Notes: generated by a model not told the origin, from the letters alone. A stretch of 64,000 nt of DNA from Psychrobacter sp. I-STPA10 (GCF_021012795.1 NZ_VFYU01000015.1:62001-126000); one strand, 5' to 3'. Shown: positions 45,395-55,661, counted from the stretch's first letter. Numbers and translations: made by a program.

Positions 45395-47725
45395 ATGTCC
45401 GAAGTCAAAGCTACTCATGCTAATAATGTTACTAGCCAATCCAATACGCTGATGAATACAAATATGGATACTCGCTCAGTTGCTGAGTTTACCGAAAAAG
45501 CCTATCTCAACTATGCCATGTACGTCATCATGGACAGAGCCTTACCGCACATTGCCGATGGACTAAAACCTGTGCAGCGGCGGATTGTCTATGCCATGAG
45601 CGAGCTTGGGCTAAAAGCCAATGCCAAACCAAAAAAATCTGCCCGTACAGTGGGGGATGTTTTGGGTAAATATCATCCACATGGCGATACCGCTTGCTAT
45701 GAAGCCATGGTACTGATGGCACAGCCGTTTAGCTATCGCTATCCGCTGATTACAGGGCAAGGCAACTGGGGCAGTCCTGATGACCCAAAATCCTTTGCTG
45801 CCATGCGCTATACCGAAGCAAAAATGTCTGCCTATGCCAATACCTTACTCACTGAGCTGGGGCAAGGCACGGTAGATTGGCAAGATAACTTTGATGGCTC
45901 AATGCAAGAGCCAGTCACCTTGCCTGCCCGCTTGCCCAATATTTTGCTTAATGGCACAACCGGTATTGCTGTAGGTATGGCAACTGACATTCCACCACAC
46001 AACTTAACTGAGGTGGTACGTGCTGCCATTCGCCTGCTGAAAAACCCTGAGCTATCGGTTAAGCAAATCACCCAATCTATTCCTGCACCCGATTTACCTA
46101 CCTTCGCTGAAATCATTACTAATAAAAAAGACTTACAAAAGATATATGAGACAGGGCGTGGCAGTTATAAAATGCGTGCCACCTACCATATTGATAAAAA
46201 ACAAAAGAATCTGGTGATCGTTGATGCCCTACCCTACCAAGTCTCTGGCAGCAAAATCCAAGAGCAGATTGCCAAATTAATGCTTGATAAAAAGCTGCCG
46301 TGGGTGACTGACATTCATGATGAATCAGATCATGAAAATGCGTGTCGTATTGTGTTAGAGCTGCGCTCCACCCGAGTCGATGTCGATAGAGTAATGAGCC
46401 ATCTATTTGCCAGTACGGACTTAGAAAGCAACTATCGAGTCAACCTCAATATGATTGGTTTAAATGGCAAACCACAGGTAAAAAACCTGAAAGAGATATT
46501 AAGTGAATGGCTTGAGAGTCGCCGTAATGTAGTCACCCGCCGTTTGCAATATCGACTCGATAAAATCGACAAACGCTTGCACATCTTGGCAGGTTTGCTT
46601 ATTGCTTATCTTAATATTGATGAAGTGATTCGTATTATTCGCGAAGAGGACGACCCCAAGCTTGAGCTGATGACTTGTTATGAGTTAACAGAAGCACAAG
46701 CCAATGCCATTTTGGACATTCGTCTGCGTCAATTAGCAAGACTCGAAGAGATTGAGCTGCGCCGTGAGCAAGACGAACTCGAAGCAGAACGCGCATTGAT
46801 TCAAGAGCGTTTGGACAATCCTGATAGTCTCACCAAGCTGATGATTGATGAGCTGACAGCAGATATGAAAACGCATGGCGATGACCGCCAATCGCCTGTG
46901 GTCGAGCGTGCCGAAGCACAAGCACTAAAAGAATCCGATCTTGTACCCAGTGAGCCCATCACAGCCATCTTATCCAAAGCAGGCTGGATACGAGCTGCCA
47001 AAGGACATGATGTTGATGCCGCAGGTATGAGTTACCGCTCAGGCGATGGCTATCAAGCGCATGTACATGGTAAATCAAATGAAAAAGTCTATATTCTGGA
47101 TAGTACAGGACGTAGCTATAGTATTGATGCCCATACCCTCGCTTCAGCTCGAGGACAAGGTGACCCATTGACCAGTGTATTAAAACCACCCTCAGGTGCA
47201 AGATTTGAACAGCTATTAGCAGGCGATAATGAGCAACGCATTATCCTTGCCAGCTCACAAGGTTATGGTTTTATCAATCAGCTTGGCAACCTTGATACCA
47301 ACCAAAAAGCAGGCAAAAATATCATTAATTTTGCTGATGATGCGCATCTGCTGACCGTGGCAACCGTAGATATCAAAACCCAAACAGACAACAAAGACGA
47401 CGCAGATGCTTGTAGCACAGCAGACACACCCATACAAGATCAAATTGCCGTCGTGACTTCAGCCGGTTATTTATTGATTTTTGCGTTAGAAGAACTGCCA
47501 GAGCAAGCTCGTGGTAAAGGCAATAAACTGATTCATCTTAAAGAAGATGAAGAAGTCGTTGCTGTTATTGCTCTGTATCATGACGATAGCTTAACCATCA
47601 CCGCAGGCAAACGTCATGTGACCTTAAAACCAATGGATTTGGCAAACTACACCAGTAAACGTGGCAATCGTGGTAGCCAACTGCCCAGAGGTTTTCAAAA
47701 TGTGAGTGGCATTGCAATTGCTTAA
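45395..47725 (+). CDS. parC: DNA topoisomerase IV subunit A
   Basis: 776 aa. It is the DNA-cleaving subunit of topoisomerase IV, which separates daughter chromosomes. The catalytic tyrosine is Tyr139 in [11 protein letters not shown]. The quinolone region reads [14 protein letters not shown], with Thr99 at the site of Ser80 in E. coli. The tower and coiled-coil domain runs to about residue 500, and the C-terminal blades are degenerate ([17 protein letters not shown]), as in ParC and not GyrA. parE is not in the window. The first 25 residues are a non-conserved extension. Confidence 0.93.
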   Translation: MSEVKATHANNVTSQSNTLMNTNMDTRSVAEFTEKAYLNYAMYVIMDRALPHIADGLKPVQRRIVYAMSELGLKANAKPKKSARTVGDVLGKYHPHGDTACYEAMVLMAQPFSYRYPLITGQGNWGSPDDPKSFAAMRYTEAKMSAYANTLLTELGQGTVDWQDNFDGSMQEPVTLPARLPNILLNGTTGIAVGMATDIPPHNLTEVVRAAIRLLKNPELSVKQITQSIPAPDLPTFAEIITNKKDLQKIYETGRGSYKMRATYHIDKKQKNLVIVDALPYQVSGSKIQEQIAKLMLDKKLPWVTDIHDESDHENACRIVLELRSTRVDVDRVMSHLFASTDLESNYRVNLNMIGLNGKPQVKNLKEILSEWLESRRNVVTRRLQYRLDKIDKRLHILAGLLIAYLNIDEVIRIIREEDDPKLELMTCYELTEAQANAILDIRLRQLARLEEIELRREQDELEAERALIQERLDNPDSLTKLMIDELTADMKTHGDDRQSPVVERAEAQALKESDLVPSEPITAILSKAGWIRAAKGHDVDAAGMSYRSGDGYQAHVHGKSNEKVYILDSTGRSYSIDAHTLASARGQGDPLTSVLKPPSGARFEQLLAGDNEQRIILASSQGYGFINQLGNLDTNQKAGKNIINFADDAHLLTVATVDIKTQTDNKDDADACSTADTPIQDQIAVVTSAGYLLIFALEELPEQARGKGNKLIHLKEDEEVVAVIALYHDDSLTITAGKRHVTLKPMDLANYTSKRGNRGSQLPRGFQNVSGIAIA

Positions 47726-47767
47726 GAATGTCATTTAAGGACAATATAGTTTAAGAGGGAGTCTGAT

Positions 47768-48334
47768 ATGTGTAAAAATATAAATAAAAAGTTACACAGG
47801 CAAATGAATAAATTACTATTTACCTTGTCAGTATGGTTGCCCATATCATATATGGTAACCATAACAACGATGCCAATAGCTCAAGCCCACATGTCAGAAA
47901 AGACGGCAAAGAATACATCACAGTGGGTTTGGGTCAATGAAAATGATCCAAGCGATGAATTTAAGCTGTTTGTTGACTTTGAAAACGTCATTAAACAAGA
48001 CAATGCTCGTTATCAAATTAATATGAAAACAAGCACGTTACCATCGCACTATACTGCTATTTACCCCATGCCATTATACCAGCCTTATATGACCAGCCAG
48101 CAAACGATTGATTGTCAAGCTCAAACCATCACTACCTATAATCGCAAACTGTTTGCCAAAATTGAGCCAACAGCAGATTTTATTGATGTATACGCAACTT
48201 TTAAGACAGATGCAGACGCATCTAGCCCCAGTGATGAGCGTACTAATCGCTCATTATCAATGAGTGATGTGGTTGATAAACAGCTCTTTTCACGACTTTG
48301 TCAATCTAACCCTCAACCCAGTAAACAGAAATGA
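47768..48334 (+). CDS. Hypothetical secreted protein
   Basis: 188 aa, or 176 aa if started at the second Met (47804), which begins the signal peptide MNKLLFTLSVWLPISYMVTI with likely cleavage after AQA. The mature part has two cysteines and an EFKLFVDFENVIKQDNARYQ beta-rich stretch reminiscent of small surface-exposed domains, but I do not recognise the family. GAGGGAG lies 9 bp before the first ATG. It is 42 bp after parC. Confidence 0.6.
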   Translation: MCKNINKKLHRQMNKLLFTLSVWLPISYMVTITTMPIAQAHMSEKTAKNTSQWVWVNENDPSDEFKLFVDFENVIKQDNARYQINMKTSTLPSHYTAIYPMPLYQPYMTSQQTIDCQAQTITTYNRKLFAKIEPTADFIDVYATFKTDADASSPSDERTNRSLSMSDVVDKQLFSRLCQSNPQPSKQK

Positions 48335-48427
48335 TGACCTATATAACCAGTGGCAAACAACCACCAACTGGTTTAATAATAGATAAATAGCAACTGCACC
48401 AAAATACTAGTTATTACAATACTATTA

Positions 48428-49060
48428 CTATTTATTTTCATCACGAACTTTATTGACTAAGTAATCAACCACTTGTGGTACTTTTGCGCCTTCACCTTGC
48501 ACCACATATTTGCCTTGTACCACCACAGCAGGCACACCAGTTAATTGATAGCGTTTAGCCCCTGCTTTAGAGCGTCCCACTTTGGTACTAACCGCAAATG
48601 AATTATACAAGCTGTTGAATTTGTTTTTATCTACACCTTGTGAAGCATACCAATTAGCCAAAGAGTTTTGGTCAAATAGCTTTTTGCCGTCTTTTTGAAT
48701 GGCAGAAAATAATGCTTCATGAGTTTTGTCATGATAGCCAAGCATCTGTGCTGCATAGAACCCACGAGCATTAGCTTCCCAAACTGGGTTTAAGGCTGCT
48801 GGTGACTGTAAAAACACCACATCACTGGGTTTGGTTTTTGCCCATTTTTGCATAAATGGTTCAAGGTTATAGCAGTGTGGACAGCCATACCAAAAGAACT
48901 CACGCACAATGATTTTATTACCTTCAATTGTCTCTGGGTTATCAAGTACGGTGTAATCTTTACCTGCTTGAAACTCTGCTGCCGCGGCAGGCAATGAAGC
49001 CAGACCAACTGCTGAGACTAAAGCTGCCAATACAAAACCATTTTGGGGACTAATTTTCAT
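48428..49060 (-). CDS. dsbA: Thiol:disulfide interchange protein DsbA
   Basis: 210 aa with a signal peptide (residues 1-28, cleaved after AAA). The thioredoxin fold has the redox motif Cys60-Pro-His-Cys63 in FFWYGCPHCYNLEPF and the cis-proline loop LTGVPAVVV. It introduces disulfides into exported proteins and is reoxidised by DsbB, not seen here. AAGGAA precedes the ATG. Confidence 0.95.
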   Translation of the reverse strand: MKISPQNGFVLAALVSAVGLASLPAAAAEFQAGKDYTVLDNPETIEGNKIIVREFFWYGCPHCYNLEPFMQKWAKTKPSDVVFLQSPAALNPVWEANARGFYAAQMLGYHDKTHEALFSAIQKDGKKLFDQNSLANWYASQGVDKNKFNSLYNSFAVSTKVGRSKAGAKRYQLTGVPAVVVQGKYVVQGEGAKVPQVVDYLVNKVRDENK

Positions 49061-49569
49061 CGTTTTTTCCTTATACTAAAAAAGACAGCCAATCGCTTAT
49101 CATTACTTTGTATATTTTTAATATATCTTATTATTATTGCAGTCGCATCATAACAATACTGCTCCAACACTGCATCAGCCGCCTTAAAAATTACTTTAGA
49201 AAGGGGTTATATAAAATATGTCAAACTAAATACAAAGCATAACGAATAACTTAGAATATATGAGTATCTGTATCATACCGCATTTCACTTGTCATTGTGA
49301 ACCAAGAAGCGTACAAAGTATCTTAAATAACCGTTGTAACGATGTGAGCAATTGCAGTTATGGTTAACAATCAGGTAACATGTCATCAAATATGCCATTA
49401 AATCTGATAGATGATGTGCCTGTAGAAGCATGCTAATATAGCCAACAAATACTTCCTATATCATTAATAACTTCCTCTTTGTAGCACATTGCAGCGCGTT
49501 GTAGCACATTGTAGCGTAAGTTGCTCTTTTCCATTTTCTTTAACTTTGCGATTTTTTTTGGAGCGTCTT
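49061..49569. other. Divergent intergenic region between dsbA and ubiG
   Basis: About 510 bp, AT-rich, with promoters for both genes. A short repeat, GTAGCACATTGCAGCG, occurs twice at 49481-49515. No gene is called. Confidence 0.45.
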
Positions 49570-50385
49570 GTGAATCCAGCTAACCACCCATCTCATAACC
49601 AAAATACAACCAATACAGCTGATACCACCGCTGCTAATGCATCTATTGCTGCGACCAATGTTGATGCTGCCGAAATCAGTAAATTTACCCGTTTGGCAAA
49701 TCAATGGTGGGACAAACAAGGAGCATTTGCAACCTTGCATGAGATTAACCCATTACGTCTTAACTGGATTGAACAAAACGTCATCGCTGGTATGAATTCT
49801 GGGCTAACTGGAAAAACCGTACTTGATGTCGGCTGTGGTGGTGGTATTTTGACCGAGTCAATGGCACGCCGTGGTGCTGATGCTACTGGTATTGATATGG
49901 GACTAGAGAACCTCAAAGCCGCACAAATCCATGCCCAGCAAAGTGGACTAACCAACAGATTGCGTTATCAGCATATTCGAGTGGAGCAGTTTGCTGCAGA
50001 AAATGCTGGCAAATTTGATGTGGTGACCTGTATGGAGATGCTTGAGCATGTCCCTGACCCTGCTGCCATTGTGCAAGCCTGCTTTAAGCTATTAAAACCA
50101 AGCGGTGTCTGCGTCTTATCCACCATTAACCGCAATCCGAAGTCCTATCTATTTGCCATCATTGGTGCAGAATATGTGTTGCGTTTGTTAGATAGAGGCA
50201 CACATGACTATAGCAAATTTATCACGCCTGCTGAGCTTGATAAAATGGTGGTGAATGCTGGTTTTAATCGCCAAGATTTGATTGGTCTGCATTACAACCC
50301 AATCACCAAACGCTATTGGCTAGCACAAAATGTCGATGTCAATTATATGATGGCAGTCAAAAAGCCTGATGAGCAATTGTCTTAA
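49570..50385 (+). CDS. ubiG: Ubiquinone biosynthesis O-methyltransferase
   Basis: 271 aa from GTG 49570, with GGAG 6 bp before; the longer TTG-started frame has an implausible Cys/Phe-rich start. It performs both O-methylations of ubiquinone synthesis. The N-terminal Asn/Thr/Ala-rich 40 residues are extra. Then FTRLANQWWDKQGAF, the SAM site VLDVGCGGGILTESMARRGA and TCMEMLEHVPDP are all typical. It heads the ubiG-mupP-yciK set. Confidence 0.94.
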   Translation: MNPANHPSHNQNTTNTADTTAANASIAATNVDAAEISKFTRLANQWWDKQGAFATLHEINPLRLNWIEQNVIAGMNSGLTGKTVLDVGCGGGILTESMARRGADATGIDMGLENLKAAQIHAQQSGLTNRLRYQHIRVEQFAAENAGKFDVVTCMEMLEHVPDPAAIVQACFKLLKPSGVCVLSTINRNPKSYLFAIIGAEYVLRLLDRGTHDYSKFITPAELDKMVVNAGFNRQDLIGLHYNPITKRYWLAQNVDVNYMMAVKKPDEQLS

Positions 50386-50416
50386 TTTATGGTACTTTAG
50401 GGTTAGGAATAAATAA

Positions 50417-51136
50417 ATGTATGCTAAAGATAAAAAAGATAAATATACCAACAATATTCAAGCCATTTTATTTGATTTGGACGGTACGCTGATTGATACT
50501 GCGCCTGATTTTATTCGTATTATCAACAAAATGTGCACTAAATATCAACATACCAGTCCCTCTGAGATAGCTATTCGTGAACAAGTATCGGCAGGCTCAT
50601 TTGCGATGGTAAAACTGATGTTTGGCGATAGGCTTGCTGATATGGCTAATGATAATCCACAATTATTGGCATATCGGCAAGAGTTTTTGGATACTTATGA
50701 GGCAGATATTTGCGTTGATAGTCAACTGTTTGCAGGCTTTGATGACATGCTGCATCTTATTGAAGAGCAATGCAAAAAACCTTGGGGCATTGTTACCAAT
50801 AAACCCAGATACTTGGCAGAATTATTATTAGAAAAATTAGATTTAACTCATCGCTGTGCGGTGCTTATCTGTCCTGATGATGTGACCAATACTAAGCCTG
50901 ACCCTGAGCCGTTATTTTTAGCCTGTCAGCAGTTAGGCGTTGAGCCAAGCCAATGCATCTATGTAGGCGACCATGTTCGTGACATTGAGGCGGGTAATCG
51001 AGCTGGTATGATAACAGTGCTTGCCAGTTATGGCTATATTCCGCCAGAGGATAAAGATGATTTAAGTGTCTGGGGGGCAGACTTTATTGTTAATAACCCA
51101 AAGCAAATGCAAAACTTTGTCGCAAATAAACTGTAG
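50417..51136 (+). CDS. mupP: HAD-family phosphatase, likely MupP (N-acetylmuramate-6-phosphate phosphatase)
   Basis: 239 aa. HAD motifs are complete: motif I LFDLDGTLIDTAPDF with the nucleophile Asp, motif II GIVTNK, motif III KPDP, and motif IV YVGDHVRDIEAG. By sequence alone it could be a phosphoglycolate phosphatase (Gph). Its position between ubiG and a YciK-like SDR is the context in which Pseudomonas MupP acts in peptidoglycan recycling, so MupP is preferred. It is 31 bp after ubiG. Confidence 0.82.
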   Translation: MYAKDKKDKYTNNIQAILFDLDGTLIDTAPDFIRIINKMCTKYQHTSPSEIAIREQVSAGSFAMVKLMFGDRLADMANDNPQLLAYRQEFLDTYEADICVDSQLFAGFDDMLHLIEEQCKKPWGIVTNKPRYLAELLLEKLDLTHRCAVLICPDDVTNTKPDPEPLFLACQQLGVEPSQCIYVGDHVRDIEAGNRAGMITVLASYGYIPPEDKDDLSVWGADFIVNNPKQMQNFVANKL

Positions 51137-51188
51137 TAAAAAGTAAATCTATCATTTTAAATAGCTATAAATAATTGTGGAAATTTTT

Positions 51189-51980
51189 ATGGATAATACA
51201 ATACAAACAACTTTAACACATGAACAAATCCGCCACTATGATGCCCCAAAAGACTGCTTAAAAGGTAAAAATATTTTGGTCACTGGTGCAGGTGATGGTA
51301 TTGGGCGTGTGGCAGCACTGACCTATGCCCGCTATGGTGCCACCGTTTTATTACTCGGTAAAACCACCAGCAAACTTGAATACGTTTATGATGAGATTGA
51401 AGGATTTGGTGGGGCGCAACCTGCGATGCTACCGATGAACCTAGAGTCTGCTACACAAACTGAGATGCAGCAGTTGGTTAACTTAATCGAAAAAGAGTTT
51501 AATACCCTAGATGGGGTGTTGCACAATGCGGGTATTTTAGGTCAGCTCACACCGCTTGAAATGTATGATGTCGATACCTTTGATAAGGTGATGAAAATTA
51601 ACTTTAGCGCTTGCTTTACCCTGACCCAATCTTTATTGCCGCTATTAAAATCTGCTCCCCATGGCTCAGTGGTATTTACCACCAGCTCTGTGGGCACACA
51701 CCCCCGCGCTTTTTGGGGAGCTTATGCGCTGTCCAAGCAAGGGGTTGAAGGCATGAGCGATATCTTTACCCAAGAGACACAAAATACCACCAATTTGCGC
51801 TTTAATTGTATCAACCCTGGTGCAACTCGTACCAATATGCGTGCTCATGCCTATCCCGGTGAAAATCCAATGAGCCTAAAAACACCCGAAGACATCATGG
51901 CAGGTTATGTGTGCTTGATGAGTGATGACAGTATTGGTGTGCGTGGGCAAGTAATTGATTTACAACCAAAGCAGATTTAG
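51189..51980 (+). CDS. yciK: YciK-family SDR oxidoreductase
   Basis: 263 aa from ATG 51189, with GGAA 7 bp before; a GTG at 51177 is an alternative. SDR motifs: LVTGAGDGIGRVAALTYARY (cofactor), NAGILG and the catalytic YALSKQ with an upstream Ser. The C-terminal end VRGQVIDLQPKQ is YciK-like. The substrate is unknown. It is the third gene of the ubiG-mupP-yciK order seen in Pseudomonas. Confidence 0.88.
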   Translation: MDNTIQTTLTHEQIRHYDAPKDCLKGKNILVTGAGDGIGRVAALTYARYGATVLLLGKTTSKLEYVYDEIEGFGGAQPAMLPMNLESATQTEMQQLVNLIEKEFNTLDGVLHNAGILGQLTPLEMYDVDTFDKVMKINFSACFTLTQSLLPLLKSAPHGSVVFTTSSVGTHPRAFWGAYALSKQGVEGMSDIFTQETQNTTNLRFNCINPGATRTNMRAHAYPGENPMSLKTPEDIMAGYVCLMSDDSIGVRGQVIDLQPKQI

Positions 51981-52074
51981 ATTGAAGAATACATTATGTG
52001 CTGTACTGAGGTCTGTAGCAAGAATAGTAGAACAATAAAAGGAACCTGTTATCAAGTCGATTATAAAGTATGGT

Positions 52075-53049
52075 ATGGCTACTATAATATGTGGGTATGC
52101 TCACTTCATCTGTGCAGCGGCTATGGCTACTGAGGTTACCAGCTTTAAAACCACCTCAACCATAAAGCAGATAACTAGCGAGTTATCTGTAGATGATTAC
52201 CCCGCCTTATCCATCGCCACTGTCATCTCTTTGGCACAGCAAGGTGATGCCAATGCACAGCTACATTTGGGTTGGCGTTATGCTTTTGGGCATGGCGTTA
52301 CTAAAGATATAGATAAAGCACTTGTATACTATCAACTGGCTGCTAAGCAAGATAATGCGTTGGCACAAACCATCTTAGGTATTCGCTATCTTAACGGCGA
52401 TGGCGTCATTCAAGATATTAACCAGGCGCATAAATGGTTTACCCAAGCTGCTGTCCTAGGCAATGATGTTGCCAAGCTCAATTTGGCATTTATTTATCAG
52501 GGGCTTTATGATTCAGATAGTCCCAGTAATTTTTATAATCCACAACACGCACTGAGTTTATTTCAACAACTAGCCAAACAAGGTGATGACATTGCGCAAC
52601 TACATTTAGCATATATTTATTATCAAGGCAGTTATGCTGATATATTGCCACAAGACTGGCAACAAGCATGGTACTGGTTTGGACAAGCTGCCATTCAGGG
52701 CAATAAGATGGCTCAATACATGCAAGCAAAAATGTATCTTGATGGTGACATAGAAACAGCCATCGCCCATGCTAGTCATTTTGATATACAGCAAGCCTTG
52801 GACTACTATCAAGCCGCAGCAATTGATGCTATTCCAGAAGCACAATATGCTCTTGGACACCTACTACAACAAGGTAATATTATCAAAAAAGATACGCAGT
52901 CGGCTATTTTCTGGCTGACAAAGGCGGCCAACCAAGGCCATACAGCCGCGCAATATGAATTGGTTGCAATTTTATATTTTGGGCAAGGCATCACCCCACA
53001 GCCAAAGAAAGCGGTTAAATTAATGCAGCAGTATGCCAGTCACAACTGA
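52075..53049 (+). CDS. Sel1-repeat (SLR) protein
   Basis: 324 aa. A short signal-like hydrophobic start (residues 1-18) is followed by at least six Sel1 repeats from about residue 50, each with an A-Q-x-x-L-G-x-x-Y-x-x-G pattern and a following Trp/Tyr-x-x-x-A-A. Such helical solenoids bind other proteins, often in the envelope. The fourth repeat has an extended loop. A terminator follows. Confidence 0.85.
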   Translation: MATIICGYAHFICAAAMATEVTSFKTTSTIKQITSELSVDDYPALSIATVISLAQQGDANAQLHLGWRYAFGHGVTKDIDKALVYYQLAAKQDNALAQTILGIRYLNGDGVIQDINQAHKWFTQAAVLGNDVAKLNLAFIYQGLYDSDSPSNFYNPQHALSLFQQLAKQGDDIAQLHLAYIYYQGSYADILPQDWQQAWYWFGQAAIQGNKMAQYMQAKMYLDGDIETAIAHASHFDIQQALDYYQAAAIDAIPEAQYALGHLLQQGNIIKKDTQSAIFWLTKAANQGHTAAQYELVAILYFGQGITPQPKKAVKLMQQYASHN

Positions 53050-53062
53050 CTAAAAACTTGAA

Positions 53063-53106
53063 CAAAAAAAAAGCCCCACAACTCTGATTGAGTTGTGAGG
53101 CTTTTT
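53063..53106. terminator. Bidirectional terminator between the Sel1 gene and tRNA-Gly
   Basis: A 17-bp stem with one mismatch, AAAAAGCC/GGCTTTTT at the base and ACAACTC/GAGTTGT near the 5-nt loop, with A/T runs on both sides. Confidence 0.9.
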
Positions 53107-53125
53107 GCTCTTAATGAGCCATATT

Positions 53126-53200
53126 TGGAGCGGGATAAGAGATTCGAACTCTCGACCCCAACCTTGGCAAGGTTATGCTCTACCACTGAGCTAATCCCGC
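53126..53200 (-). tRNA. tRNA-Gly (GCC anticodon)
   Basis: 75 nt with encoded CCA. The acceptor stem GCGGGAT/ATCCCGC, the D arm TAGCTCAGTGGTAGAGC, the anticodon loop CTTGCCAAG with anticodon GCC, and the T arm GAGAGTTCGAATCTCT all pair. The terminator at 53063-53106 lies just downstream. Confidence 0.97.
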
Positions 53201-53595
53201 TAATATCAGGCAACTTAATTCTTAAATAAATAATTTATTATTAAGATATCAAGTATAAAAAAACATCAAAAATAATGTTGTGCCTTAATAGGTGGGCTAT
53301 TTTAGCAAATATTTCTCGCCTGTCAACACCTTTTTTTATTTTTTATAAAAAAATGCTTGATATGACAATATGACACCATTTTGATTGACTATCCCATTAA
53401 AAATAACAAGTCAACGTAAGACCATAAGTAAAGCAAACGAGTTTGGCAAAGAGTGGCTTTTTTTATCCCATTGGTATTAATTACACTTTGCTGTCATTTT
53501 TTACTTGCAGTTCGCCATGCAAGATTTATACTGAGAAGACATTTTTGCCTTATTTTTTATATTTGCTAAGTTTTTGCATCATATTGAGGATTACA
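53201..53595. other. Intergenic region between tRNA-Gly and the M48 protease gene
   Basis: 395 AT-rich bases that must hold the tRNA promoter (minus) and the protease promoter (plus). A frame running into the protease gene from 53443 lacks a start context and is not called. Confidence 0.45.
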
Positions 53596-54417
53596 ATGAA
53601 AAAAATATTAACCACAGGCATTATGGTTGCCTCACTCAGCACGTTTTCTCTGGGTACATTAACTGGTTGTAGCACCACAACCAATACTGCCGCCATTGGT
53701 AGTGAGCGCCAGCAGCTATTATTAATATCCAGTGAACAAGTACAACAAATGTCTGCACAAAGCTATAATCGCATGCTTGCCGAGGCACGGGCAAAAGGTG
53801 TGCTTGATACCAATCCTGCTCAAGTTGCTCGCCTTAAAAGAATCGCCAATCGTCTTATCTCGCAGGCAAATACTTACCGTGATGACGCCGCTCGTTGGAA
53901 CTGGGAAGTGCATACCATACGCTCAAATGAGCTCAATGCATTTGTGATGCCTGGTGGTAAAATCATGTTTTATTCTGGTATTGTTGACCGCCTAAACTTA
54001 ACTGATGATGAAATTGCTGCCATTATGGGACATGAAATGGCACATGCGCTACGTGAACATGCTCGTGAACGTATCTCTGGTCAAATGGCGACACAAGCAG
54101 GCATTGGTATTGCTGCCAGTGTTTTTGGTCTATCGCAAGGGCAAGCACAATTAGCAACCATTGCCGGTGACCTTGGTATTAGCCGTCCCCACAGCCGTAC
54201 TCAAGAAGCTGAGGCAGACAAGATTGGCTTAGTGTTACTTGCCAAAGCAGGTTATAATCCAAAAGCGGCCATCTCTTTATGGCAAAAAATGCAAAAAGCA
54301 GCTGGCGGTGAGCCACCACAATTTTTAAGTACACACCCATCAAGTAGCAATCGCATCGCTAATTTGCAAGCATTACTACCACAAGTCATGCCCTATTATG
54401 AGCAAGCCCGTCCCTAG
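53596..54417 (+). CDS. M48-family zinc metalloprotease lipoprotein (LoiP/BepA-like)
   Basis: 273 aa from ATG 53596, with TGAGGA before it; the frame extends upstream but a lipoprotein signal starts exactly here, ending at LTGC (Cys25). The zinc site is His146-Glu147-x-x-His150 in IMGHEMAHALREH, with the third ligand Glu204 in QEAEADKIG. It resembles envelope quality-control proteases such as LoiP and the catalytic part of BepA, but lacks TPR repeats. The ending STHPSSSNRIANLQAL is a family marker. Confidence 0.92.
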   Translation: MKKILTTGIMVASLSTFSLGTLTGCSTTTNTAAIGSERQQLLLISSEQVQQMSAQSYNRMLAEARAKGVLDTNPAQVARLKRIANRLISQANTYRDDAARWNWEVHTIRSNELNAFVMPGGKIMFYSGIVDRLNLTDDEIAAIMGHEMAHALREHARERISGQMATQAGIGIAASVFGLSQGQAQLATIAGDLGISRPHSRTQEAEADKIGLVLLAKAGYNPKAAISLWQKMQKAAGGEPPQFLSTHPSSSNRIANLQALLPQVMPYYEQARP

Positions 54418-54471
54418 TTTTCGAGCAAAACTGTCTTAATATTGAGTCAGGTTTTTGCAGTTTATACCAAC

Positions 54472-54505
54472 GCAGCCAGTGTATAATATACTGGCTGCTT
54501 TTTTA
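54472..54505 (+). terminator. Terminator after the M48 protease gene
   Basis: A 9-bp stem GCAGCCAGT/ACTGGCTGC with an AT loop and TTTTTT. Confidence 0.9.
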
Positions 54506-54552
54506 TATTATTCATTACCATAACGTCAGGGCAAAAACATTTGGAGAAGGCT

Positions 54553-54885
54553 ATGAGTGTTGCCAATCAGTTAACCGAGTATTTACAAGCTTTAAAGCCG
54601 CAGCATTTGCAGCTTATTAATGAGTCGATGAATCATGCCGGCTATTTTGACGGCAAAGAAAGCCACTTTAAGCTCATCATCGTCAGTGATGATTTTGCAG
54701 GTAAACGTCTGGTGGCTCGGCATCAACAAGTTTATACCATCGCTGAGCCATTATTGACCTCGCAGGGTGGCTCTATCCATGCCTTAGCGATTCATGCCTA
54801 TACACCTGATGAGTGGCAAGCGTTACTCGCCAGCGAAGGGCAAGCACCTGCCAGCCCGCAATGTGCAGGACAACGCAAAGCCTAA
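54553..54885 (+). CDS. bolA: BolA-family protein
   Basis: 110 aa from ATG 54553 behind GGAGAAGG; the TTG upstream is inside that site. The BolA fold has the conserved LINESMNHAGYFDGKESHFK, then VSDDFAGKRLVARHQQVY with the His and nearby residues that hold iron-sulfur clusters with Grx4-type glutaredoxins. The end, HALAIHAYTPDEW, is typical. The exact subtype (BolA, or a regulator of morphology) cannot be told. Confidence 0.93.
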   Translation: MSVANQLTEYLQALKPQHLQLINESMNHAGYFDGKESHFKLIIVSDDFAGKRLVARHQQVYTIAEPLLTSQGGSIHALAIHAYTPDEWQALLASEGQAPASPQCAGQRKA

Positions 54886-55235
54886 TTTTATCGCAATTAC
54901 CTCACTCTTAACTTATTTTACTAATTTGATATATGACCCCTCCCAAACCCTCCCCTTGAAGTAAGGGGAGGACTTAAAAGCCAGTGCCTCCCCCTGAGGA
55001 GGAATATAGCGAAACACTGTTTCGCCCCTGAAGAGCGTTAATAAATAGTCCAGTGGACTATTTTAGAGATGCAAGACGAAAAGCTGTGCTTGTAGTACAA
55101 GACAAGAGCTATGCTCGCCTAGTAAGTGGGAGGCTAGGAGGGGGTTGAAGTTGAGAGTGAGGTAAGCAACTAGAAATCAATAACCAACATTTATGATTCG
55201 TTATTAGCAAGCCCATCGCTCGCCAAAGGATTTTT
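54886..55235. other. Intergenic region filled by a repeat element
   Basis: 350 bp, most of it the 269-bp element at 54897-55165. The remaining 70 bp leads to the SirB-like gene. Confidence 0.6.
54897..55165. mobile_element. Complete 269-bp MITE-like repeat with a probable GCAA target duplication
   Basis: The ends are inverted repeats, TTACCTCACTCTTAACTT and (read inward) TTACCTCACTCTCAACTT, 17 of 18 matching. GCAA flanks both sides (54893-54896 and 55166-55169), the sign of a 4-bp target duplication. The interior holds the GC-rich CCCTCCCCTTGAAGTAAGGG palindrome and small stem-loops such as GCGAAACACTGTTTCGC and TAGTCCAGTGGACTA. There is no transposase. Confidence 0.75.
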
Positions 55236-55595
55236 ATGAAACACTTACACATGCTGATGGCATTTTTGACCATCGGTTTATTTGTCTATCAAAGCTATTT
55301 GGTATTAAGCCGCAATGACCGTTTAGGCAAACGTGGCAAAATCATTACCCATATTTTTTATACCTTACTCATACTCTCTGGTGGTTGGATGCTGACGCTA
55401 TTAATGTCGGTCAATGCCCCAGTACAATGGGTATTTGCAAAGATTATTTTGCTGATTGCCGCGATTAGTGCCAGTATCAAAGCATTTCGTGCTTCAGCAA
55501 CCCCAGCACAGCAAAAAATGGGGATTTTTATCACTGCGGTGGCGTATGTGGGTATTTTGTTTTTGGCATTTAGTAAACCTGCCAATTTCTTTTGA
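55236..55595 (+). CDS. SirB-family membrane protein
   Basis: 119 aa. Four hydrophobic helices with the SirB2 pattern KHLHMLMAFLTIGLFVYQSY at the start and a conserved KIITHIFYTLLILSGGWML. The function is unknown; the family name comes from a Salmonella regulatory locus. AAAGGA lies before the ATG. It is followed 66 bp later by a lipoprotein gene. Confidence 0.85.
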   Translation: MKHLHMLMAFLTIGLFVYQSYLVLSRNDRLGKRGKIITHIFYTLLILSGGWMLTLLMSVNAPVQWVFAKIILLIAAISASIKAFRASATPAQQKMGIFITAVAYVGILFLAFSKPANFF

Positions 55596-55661
55596 TGCTA
55601 AACTAACCACATGGATATAATTATCAAACAAATCAATTTGCAAGATTTTGGAGGCACAGTC

